A DNA stretch of 64,000 nucleotides, taken from Pogonophryne albipinna. Its lineage: Eukaryota > Chordata > Actinopteri > Perciformes > Artedidraconidae. The notes beneath the pieces were generated by a model. The model saw only the letters and a program-made list of their open reading frames with translations. It made no database searches and was not told where the DNA came from. The position numbers and the translations under genes were made by a program. The stretch lies in the NCBI GenBank assembly GCA_028583405.1, contig CM053252.1, forward strand, positions 32,989,562-33,053,561, given 5' to 3'. This document shows, in pieces, positions 55,691-64,000 of the stretch. Each line of letters opens with the position of its first letter. Positions within the stretch are counted from its first letter, which is position 1.

Positions 55691-56680
55691 TAAAAGGAAT
55701 ACCTACACCCACACATGCAGGTAAACCAGTTCAACAAGTCACACAATGCTGTCTGGCTAATGATAACAGGCTAATTATCATACTAAAAGGGATACATCCA
55801 AGTGTCCCAACACATTTCAGAAATAACTGTCTGCCAAAACCAGAGAAGAGTTAAATGAATTGTTGTAACTAATTAACTGATAAGATACAAGTAGAGTTTA
55901 CAATATTGCTAGAGATATAATTTCACTTACTTTTATCAGAAATAATGTATTAATTTATTCAATTCTGGTCTTAATTCAAAATCTTAACAGAGGACACATT
56001 TAGAACTTAGTTATAGTGAATTATCAAAGACATTATATTTCTATTTGTGTTTCATTTCCATATGTGAACATATAAGAAGGGCAAAAAACCTCTTGCCACC
56101 TGAACAGTTTCTTCCCCTTCGCTACCGGCCTCATTAACAAGTCCCGGAAATATAACTTGAAAATAAACCTGTTTCTGATTCTGAACTGATCATTGTGGAG
56201 GAACTTCCACACAAAAGCAACCTCTTTGGTAAGAAATGAACAAATAATAGAAGTTTGAAGCAAAGTTTTGGCTATTACAGGCTATTTAAGTGTTGGCCAG
56301 ACGGGTAATACTGCATAGGCAATTAACAGTACAGGCTATAGAAATGTTGGCCAGGCGGGCACAACTTGCATACTAATTACAACCCTAATATCAATCCTAA
56401 CAATGGGAAGTGAATATTTAGTAGCGAGATGTGAATGAATTCAAACTGGGAAAATCAAACCAGAGAAGGAAGTTACAGTGATACTTAAATGAGACTTAAT
56501 GATACATTTCTGCAATAATCATAATCTGGTTCACTCTCACACACCCGTACGTACACATCACTGTGTTTTCAACAAACAAGGAAGAGATTTTTATTTCCTG
56601 ATGACGTGTCACTGTCTCTGAATGTGGCTATTCATGATTTTACATATTGTCTTGTGACTGTGAGAACATTTTGAAATTTA
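55691..56680. other. Intergenic spacer, unit 4
   Basis: Counterpart of 6186-7180; no gene is seen. Confidence 0.5.
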
Positions 56681-56761
56681 TAATGACTCAGCTGGATATC
56701 AGCCTGATAGGTGGTGATTGGTTGCTTCAGTATAATGGGAGGTGTGGAAGAGAACTATAAA
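56590..56761 (+). promoter_or_regulatory. Promoter of secreted-protein gene copy 4
   Basis: TATAAA at 56756-56761, with the inverted CCAAT box and TGACTCA upstream. The non-coding exon 1 ends at about 56835. Confidence 0.6.
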
Positions 56762-56944
56762 TGATACTGACCAGGAGTCCCTCCGTCATGACTAAGCAGG
56801 AGCTTCTTCAGAAAGATTCAGAGAACTCCTACAGGTATGTTACAGTAGAGATAGTTGTGACTGTTTGACACAAGGTGGTTCTGTTTTTGGGAAAAATCTT
56901 GGCATTTGTAATGATATTTGCATTATTTCTCAGGTTTAGTCAGA

Positions 56945-58389
56945 ATGATGAACCCTGCTTTCCTCTCTGTGGCTCTGCTGCTGCTGGTGCTGCTTCCTGG
57001 GGCCCCAGCTAGAAAGGACTCACCTGAAAGTGATTCACCTGAAAGCAATCCAGGTGAAAGCAATTCAGATGAAAGCAATCCAGGTGAAAGCAATTCAGAT
57101 GAAAGCAATTCAGATGGAATGCTTTCAGATGAAAGCAATTCAGATGAAAGCATTTCAGATGAAAGCAATTCAGCTGAAGTTGCACCAACTCCAAGTAATA
57201 GCTGCAGAAAAAATAATTTGTCATGTTTTTATTAAAGGACCACATCAACAAATACTTGAATATCACTGATGTGCAATAACAGTTCCTGTCAATATAAAAG
57301 TGTGTGCAATACCACTTCTTTATACACTTATTATATGCAGTTAACACTTTATTACTTTACAATTTGTTAACGTTTCCGTCTCGATACTTTTATATATTGA
57401 TTTACTTTTTAAATCTTTTATCCTTGTTAAGTATTTGTTTTTGCTCATTTGTTTGTATGTGTTATAACATGAGCTTGCCTTTGTATTGAATATATAAATC
57501 TAATCTTTTTCCTTTTTTTTCATCTGCACTTTACTTTTGCTGCTGTATAGATATTTCCTTGATACGGGAAGTAGGGTTAGGGTTTCTGATTCTGGCCATT
57601 AAAAACAATACATGTTGTATTCCTGTATGTTCTTTATTCTCTTTTTAGATTATGTACTAACTATGACTTCATTTCATTCCAGATTGTGTAACTCCCTTCA
57701 GCATCCTGGTGTCAAACTCTGTAACCATCGCTCCCAACAAGACCTACAGCGCGTGTGTGGTTTGCAGAGGAACCTTACTGGGAGAAATGACGAGACTGCA
57801 GAAAAAAAACAAAGGGTTTAGGTAAGATCATCACATCAGCTTTAAGCACGAATCAACCCCTTTTTAAATTATAACCAGTGGTGGAATGTAACAAAGAACA
57901 TTCATTCAAGTAATGTAGTTAAGCACAATTTTGAAGCACTGATACTTGAGTCTTTTGCTCCTTCATACTTCTACGACTCTTCTTACTTTTCACCATAAAA
58001 TGTTTAACTCACCACTGTTTTCTCTGTCAAAAGCAATTATCTAAACAGATATATAATGATGTTGTGTATTCCATGTCCTTCATTGAGATATCTCCTGTCG
58101 TCCCTGCAGGTTCACCTACACCGAGGATCCCAACTACGGCCCATATCTGCAGAGTGTGAATGGTTTGAATGGCAGTACAAAGGACCGCACTTACTGGGAG
58201 CTGCTGGTCAAAAAAGCCAACGAAACCATCAGACTTAATGTTGGTGAGTCAAGCTGCTTTTTGTCTTTTTAAAGTAAACTTCCACTATCTTATTCAAAAT
58301 CAATTTATATCATATTTTTGTTTGCAGGTATTGGAGCTTTCATTCCGAGTGAAAATGACCAAATCATCCTGAATTTTAAGGAGTACTAA
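56945..58389 (+). CDS. Secreted Ser/Glu-repeat transcobalamin-like protein, copy 4 (194 aa)
   Basis: The coding exons are 56945-57194, 57683-57821, 58110-58243 and 58328-58389; the sum of 585 nt is in frame with consistent GT/AG borders and phases (1, then 2, then 1). The protein has a signal peptide, 11 Ser/Glu repeats and the transcobalamin beta-domain-like region, which is nearly identical to copy 3. One repeat reads NSDGM, which removes a glutamate. The first donor is GTAATA, weaker than the GTAAGA of copies 1 and 3. An upstream in-frame ATG at 56918 lies in the preceding intron, so 56945 is the start. A polyadenylation signal is at 58688-58693. It probably acts outside the cell; its ligand is unknown. 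Confidence 0.8.
57011..57175 (+). repeat. 15-bp coding minisatellite, 11 units
   Basis: The shortest tract, with two NPGES units not seen in copies 1 or 3. Confidence 0.9.
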
Positions 58390-59260
58390 AGGATCCGACG
58401 CCACTGGAAATCATCATAAGATCAAAGCCAGATTCAACTGTATGATTATGTATTTCATACATTCAGATATAAATAACAGCTTGATACATAACCCCTAATG
58501 TAAACAAGAGGGGTTCACATTACGATGTCTTGACTTTTTGATGGTCTCATGGGAATCCACCTTCACTTTAAATGTTCTGCTTGTAATCAAATATTTCTTC
58601 TTTCCTATTACTGAGGCAGTGCGATTACATAACACTATACCCACTTGAACATGCTTTGTGTGAATCTTTCTGTACCAGGAAACAAACAATAAAATATCCT
58701 TTACAGCATTCAAATCTGTGTGATGAGAACTTTTTCCTTAATTTTCCCTGATGCACGAACACCATTGTATTATGTAATTTGGAACATTAGCATCATTTCC
58801 AGAAAGGTTTGAGAACGAGGAAAACATCATGCACACCATTGTTGGCATTCATCCTGTTAAACATTTCCTAAACAATATGAAGGTCACCACTTACAGGTGG
58901 CAACACAATACTGATATATAATTGTTGGTTAATGTTTGGGTAATTAAGGAAACTGTCTTAGGAATCAATAACAGAACACAATGCAAGTGTAACAGCATGT
59001 AATGTGTCTACTTACTGTAAGTCTTTGTTAATGTTAAGACTCTTTCAATTTCTTAATTAATCAAGAATAAATGTAGTTATTCGTTCATAGAAGACACATT
59101 TTCTGTTCAAATAAAGTGTTTCAAGAATAATAATTGTGGTGTCGTTGATACTATTTGTATAGATGCTACTGTTCAAGTCATTTTTGGACAATATTGTTTT
59201 TCTATTTTCGAAATGACAGCAAAAAGGTCTTCCTGTTTTTCGGTCATATAATATTATATC

Positions 59261-59771
59261 AATCAATCAATCAATGTTTATTTATATAGCCCAATATCAC
59301 AAATGTTACATTTGTCTCAGTGGACTTCACAGTTTGTACAGAATATCAGTATGACAATACGACACCCTCTGTCCTTAGACCCTCACATCGTACAAGGAAA
59401 AACTTCCGAAGAAAACCCACAGTTTTAAAGGGAAAAATGGGAGAAACCTCAGGGAGAGCAACAGAGGAGGGATCCCTCTCCCAGGACGGACAGACGTGCA
59501 ATAGATGCCGTGTGTAAATTGAAAAGATAATACATTTGCAACATAGGTAGTCCAAATGTTTGGAAATGCATGTGTGTATAATAGGAAGATGAATCCACGA
59601 GGATATCCATCCAGGACCTATGATCCAGGACCACAGCCACCACTCAAGATCCAGGGCTCGCGATGCAGGACACAGGACCGCAGGATCATCCATGACTCCG
59701 GATCCCAGCGTATATAGACACCAAAAAGAAAGAAATTTGGGGAAGCTGGGTTAATCGGAACATGAGATATC
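59261..59771 (-). mobile_element. Percomorph-type SINE/LINE insertion, unit 4 only
   Basis: A 511-bp segment absent from units 1-3, flanked by ATATC (59256-59260 and 59767-59771). It begins with (AATC)n and a TTTATTTATATAGCCC motif, so on the minus strand it ends in an ATTG-type tail. The 115-codon ORF at 59346-59693 is shared by many such fish repeats and shows no domain. Family not assigned. Confidence 0.75.
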
Positions 59772-59952
59772 CTTTTAAAAACTTATATTGAGCTTTGATT
59801 TATTTCAGGACAAATTCTTGTTTACACACTGCCCACTATACATTTAATTTCAAACCATCATCAAAATACCACATATAGTACAACCAGCCACACAAAGGTA
59901 ATTTAAACACGAGGAACAGCTGATTTAATATAAGTTGTGTAAACTCAACCTC

Positions 59953-60088
59953 CAGGGGTGGGTAAGAAATCTATAGTCTAAGGTAAAGAGGCTTCCTTCA
60001 CTTTTAGAAATGTTGACAGAAATGCAATCGACGCTCCGACAACAATCTTACTACTGTAAGCAGGTAGAATCAGGAAACATAGAAACAG
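59953..60088. mobile_element. hAT-like element, truncated at the array edge
   Basis: The left 136 bp of the element seen at 9365-9734. The match to unit 3 stops at 60088, marking the right breakpoint of the array. Confidence 0.6.
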
Positions 60089-61028
60089 GAAAAATAAAGG
60101 TAATGCAATAAACTGTCAGTATTTTGAAATTGGTTATGCTATGTTTAACAATATATTGCTCTTGGATAGATAACATATGCTAGTGTATTAGTTACGCAGT
60201 TATACTATTCTTTAAAGAGGCCCTTTTTGGGGTTGTCCCTTTCCTTTGGTGTGTTATATAGGTTTTTGGGCATAATGACATCACTATGTAACACTCTTGC
60301 TTCTATAGGCTAGCGCTTCTACCGATTGATGTTGATAGGCTAAGGGGCAGGACATCTCTAAGCGGTTGACCATTCACAACAGAGTCTGCCAGCTAACCAA
60401 TCAGAGCAGACTGGACTCTGGTTTCAGACAGAGGGTGAAAAGAGGTGCTGCAGCACAGGCAGAATGAGATAAATAAAGAGCTTTTTGAACATTAAAGCAT
60501 GGAGACATGTCCCAGTAGAGACACTACATACTGATATGTACCTGAAAGTGAACGAAATGATGTCCTCTTTAAACTGCAATGCTGTTCATGCCATTAAAGC
60601 AAATGTAATTGAATTGAAAGGACAAGATAAAGGGACACATCATTAACACATGGACTAACAAAATCACCAACTCTATAAAACAAAGGGTACACTTATTTTT
60701 TGGGACATTTCCAAAGATGGCTTACTGTAGAATCACATTGTTGGTCAAAATGTTTGAGATAATTGAATGGAATTCCATTTGTGATGCTCATTGTATTACA
60801 AAATGTGCTCTAAAAAGTTGATAGGCCTTTTGTCAAAACACGTTGACAGCTGACACTTTTTTTAATTTCCCTTTGAAAAACATTAAAACCAACAAAAAAA
60901 AGGAAATAAAAGGAATGACAACACATGAATATTTATATTAGGATGATATAAGCATTTTATACAGAAACATTTTGTGGGATTGATCACTTATTGTCCAACA
61001 ATCAATTCCAACAGTGGCTGCTGAATCT
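60089..61028. other. Right flank spacer
   Basis: Single-copy sequence with one inverted-repeat element (60212-60572) and otherwise no gene. The stretch just before 61029 should hold the 3' UTR of the inverted gene. Confidence 0.5.
60212..60572. mobile_element. Non-autonomous DNA transposon with TTAAAGAGG ends
   Basis: The 361-bp segment starts TTAAAGAGG and ends CCTCTTTAA, so its termini are inverted copies that include possible TTAA duplications. It has no coding capacity. Elements with these ends are frequent in fish genomes. Confidence 0.6.
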
Positions 61029-61835
61029 TCACCACTTCGAAAATGTCAGAATGATTTGCTCATTGGCTTTGGGAATGTAACATCCGATGCCTATACAAAA
61101 TAATGAGACATAAAGTGTATTATAATCTGATTTAAAGTAAAGTCACATTTTAAGAAAGGGTAATCGACAGACATATGACTGGTAGACTTACCAACGTCCG
61201 GTATTATGACTTTACCATCTGCAGTCTTGACCATTAGCTGCCAGTATGTATGGTCTTTATCATTTCCAGTCACCCCATTCACACTTTCCAGGTACGGGCC
61301 AAATTTTAGATTATCTGAGTATGTGAACCTGCAGGACCAAACAGAAGAACAATTGACAACTATCAATTAAGTTACTTGGAGTATTTGTAAAAAGCTGCTG
61401 CTACTATGAGCATCACAGAAGCATTCAGGTTGAACCACAACAACCGCAAGATAAGTCTCTGGCAGAGGATCGGAACACTGTCAAGGTTGTCCGAGTTTAT
61501 TAGAGTTCCTCCTAAAGTCAACAACTGATTTTACGATCTTACTTAAAGTTTGCATTCGTGTCCATGAGTCCCTTCAGCGCACCCAGCAGGATCCCTCTGT
61601 AAGCCACATGTGTGCTGAAGGTCAGAGGTTTAATGTCATGCAAGCTGTTCTCCACCACCACATCAATGGGAACCTGTCTAAAACCTGAAATAAAACAGAG
61701 GAAAATGTATTTAAAATGTAAGTAATCACAATTATTTTGGATAAAGTTTTATAAACTGTCCTGAAGCTTACTTTGAGTCAGAGTCCCAGGAAGCAGCAGC
61801 AGCAGGACTGTAGAGAGCACAACAGGGATCATCAT
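61029..61835 (-). CDS. Secreted transcobalamin beta-domain-like protein, inverted paralogue (134 aa)
   Basis: Four coding exons on the minus strand: 61835-61772, 61684-61543, 61328-61192 and 61090-61029; the total of 405 nt is in frame, and borders and phases match those of the array genes. The signal peptide (starting MMIPVVLSTVL) is followed at once by the domain, with no Ser/Glu tract. Matching blocks are YRGILLGALKGL, FTYSDNLKFGPYLESVNG, TYWQLMV and YIPKANEQIILTF. It is clearly a paralogue of the array gene but well diverged. It lacks the alpha-domain of true cobalamin carriers. It appears intact and has its own TATA box. The exon structure shows the likely ancestral form of the family here. 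Confidence 0.85.
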
Positions 61836-61880
61836 GGCTGAGAGTGAGCACTGTACTGCACTCACTGTTAGTCGTCCCTG

Positions 61881-61888
61881 TTTATATA
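61881..61888 (-). promoter_or_regulatory. TATA box of the inverted paralogue
   Basis: TATATAAA on the minus strand, about 46 bp upstream of the start codon, so the 5' leader must be short (about 20 nt). Unlike the array genes, no separate non-coding exon is needed. Confidence 0.65.
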
Positions 61889-62560
61889 CTGGAACAGAGT
61901 AAACTTACTTTATCAGATTGAAAAAGCCTGATTATAGTTCCGTACAGCCAACTCAAATGTCACCTTGAAGTTACGTTATGAATGTTTGCACTCAAACTGT
62001 ACAATGAACAATGACCTTCAAATATGTTGCATCATCTGTCAAAATGCTCTCCTCACCGCGTAGTAGGCTCACTGTGGGTGAAAAAATAAAGAACTGTGAA
62101 GGAAGGGAGAAAAGTCTTTGACTCATATGTTGACAAATATGATTTCACAAGAAAACCTCACAGATTAACAATAAAAAAAGCTTAAAATGTTGTTATTTTT
62201 GGTTTTCATTATTAAGGACCCTGTTGCTTTTCTCTGCCAGGTTGTATCAATCTAACCACAATACATCAAAGCCAGTATAGATGTTTGTCTTTGTAAATCA
62301 AACTTTAGGCAAGGGCAAACAACTTATGTTATCTTTACCAGAAACACACATATAACATGATTGTAGTGCAATAGGTTAGCATGTGTTAGCATCAAACTGT
62401 AACACAATTAACATTCTTCACTCCCACCATGTTGTTGATGTGCTTTGCCAGCAGATGTCTCTGTATACCTTCGGAAGATTTCAGTATAACCTAAGGAGAT
62501 CTCAGAAGACATTTTATTGAAGGGACAGTTAATAGGCAATGGTTATCTGTGTCTAATATG
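61889..62560. other. Spacer upstream of the inverted gene
   Basis: AT-rich sequence with no gene or recognised repeat. Confidence 0.5.
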
Positions 62561-64000
62561 TTATTAGGGCCCGAGCATGGAGCGCTAGGACCCAACGGCG
62601 TCCTAGCACGAAGTGCGAGGAACCTATTGTTATTGGTGGAATTATTATTTTTCTGCTGGCGTTTCCTGTTTTTGAGGCCTTTAGGACGCTGACAAAGTTG
62701 TATAATTTTGCACGTACGCCAGGACTGGTGAAAAATACAATATTCTGGAGTCAATGGGTTAAATATTCCAACGTGCTCGCTAGCGCCACCTATGAAAAAC
62801 CCATTTCGGAATAAATGTACAAAGTCGCACCGTAACTCCAAATGACCTGACATTTTGCACACATATCCGGGTGGACCTGCTCTACAAATAATCCTCTTGG
62901 AACCCTAAGCTCCGCCTAAATTAATTTAATTTAAATTAGCATAATGTTCAAAACAGTTAAATATTCACTTAAATTTCAATTTTTAGTTTTTCAACACCAA
63001 ACTTCGCATACAGCATCGGTGGAGGGTCAGACACATTACTCTAGGAGATGAGTATGTTCAAACGATAAATATTTCCGCCGTCAATCAAAACGTACACGCA
63101 AAAAGGCGGGGCTTAGAAAGAAATGCTCATAACTCATCAACAATGTATCCATTCACCACAGATTTTTGTGGAAAGGTTCAGTCTGTCTTGGGAAATAGGC
63201 ACACCAAAGCATTTTCATTTTGGACTATAGGGGGCGCCAAAAACACTACCAATTTATAACTCAAGAGCGGATGGACGAATTTTTTTAATTTCTTTGTACA
63301 CATACTCTCGGGGTGACTACGGGGTGACTACTTTTTTTAAATTGCGATAGCATAAAATGAGCTTCGGACACAAAACTAGGGACACACGTCAGAGCCCACG
63401 ACCTTTTCGAGAATGTAAAAAAAAAACGTTAATTTTCCCAAAAACTGCTCACTAGCGCCTCCTATTGTGTGGTAGTCATATATAGTTTCTCAGAACTTCA
63501 CGAATTTTGGCACAGACATTCCTCATGGAATTGCGAACATATTTGTAGATAGATTCCATTAGCCCCGCCCCCCAGGAAGTCGGCCATTTGGAAAAATGTG
63601 CGTTTTTCAGCCATTTTAAGCACATTCTTGCGAACTCCTCCTAGGGGAATGATAGGAAAAATTCCAATCCATGACACGTTCAGCCCCTATCCAATATGAT
63701 ACTTAATTGAGAAGAACATTTTTGATAGCTCAATCGTGGAGGTCGTAAGCTAACAGCGAATACACCATTTTTGACGATTTACATGTCGCAAATTACTCCA
63801 AACTACTCGGATATAGTTATTCCGATATTCACGAAACGCTGTATACATATTGCTATTATGATTGCACACATATTTCAAATTGCCTTCCATAAGCCCCGCC
63901 CCCCAGAAAGTCGGCCATTTTGTAATATGTGCGTTTTTCAGCCATTTTAAGCACATTTCTGCGGACTCCTCCTAGGGGAATGATCGGAAAAATTCCAATC
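62561..64000. mobile_element. Unclassified percomorph-type repeat, cut by the window end
   Basis: It starts near GGGCCCGAGCATGG and contains an inverted echo (GTCCTAGCACGAAGTGCGAGGA) typical of an abundant fish repeat. It has no coding capacity. Within it, 63561-63670 and 63892-64000 are direct repeats with a 331-bp period (AGCCCCGCCC...CTCCTAGGGGAATGAT). The right end is outside the window, so the class is unknown. Confidence 0.5.

Larger units (their letters stand above)
50153..60088 (+). repeat. Tandem array unit 4, partial (9.9 kb)
   Basis: Near-identical to the other units up to 60088, inside the hAT-like element; the sequence beyond is unrelated to the array. It lacks the THAP element, piggyBac remnant and solo LTR. 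Confidence 0.9.

Overview
The window is animal nuclear DNA, almost certainly from a percomorph teleost. It has spliced genes with GT/AG introns and TATA boxes, a Ty3/gypsy LTR retrotransposon, TTAA-target and hAT-like DNA transposons, and short dispersed repeats of the kind common in spiny-rayed fish. No bacterial or viral operon structure is present. The species cannot be named from sequence alone.

The dominant structure is a direct tandem array from about 688 to 60088. It has four units: 688-17736 (17.05 kb), 17737-34283 (16.55 kb), 34284-50152 (15.87 kb) and a partial fourth, 50153-60088. Each full unit contains, in order: the gypsy body and 3' LTR; about 1.1 kb of unique sequence; a small secreted-protein gene of the transcobalamin beta-domain (DUF4430-like) type; a hAT-like non-autonomous element; in units 1 and 2 only, a 2,028-bp TTAA-flanked element; a mosaic DNA transposon with a THAP-domain ORF; a piggyBac transposase remnant split by a solo LTR; and the next gypsy 5' LTR. 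Gypsy copies 2, 3 and 4 sit at the same position with the same ATAA target duplication, so the insertion is older than the array.

The gypsy element (about 7.7 kb) has a PNMA-like Gag (RRM-like N-terminus, PNMA-type capsid region, CCHC knuckle) and a Pol with protease, reverse transcriptase, RNase H and integrase. Gag and Pol overlap in the -1 frame at a textbook slippery heptamer followed by a 9-bp stem. Pol is fully open only in copy 4 (1,599 codons); Gag is fully open only in copy 3 (529 codons). Copy 1 is 5'-truncated, and copy 2 carries many one-base indels.

The host gene in the array encodes a signal peptide, a 15-bp/5-residue Ser/Glu repeat tract and a transcobalamin C-terminal-like domain. 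The tract has 14 units in copy 1, 31 in copy 3 and 11 in copy 4. Copies 3 and 4 keep every exon (294 and 194 aa). Copies 1 and 2 share two deletions that remove the domain, and copy 2 has also lost the signal-peptide/repeat exon. A fifth paralogue, inverted and outside the array (61029-61835, minus strand, 134 aa), has the same exon phases and no repeat tract. The tract was therefore probably inserted into the array lineage between the signal peptide and the domain.

Shared lesions support the branching order (((1,2),3),4). The flanks (1-687 and 60089-64000) are not part of the array. The left flank ends a probable non-LTR element. The right flank holds an inverted-repeat element (60212-60572), the inverted paralogue, and an unclassified percomorph-type repeat that runs off the window end.
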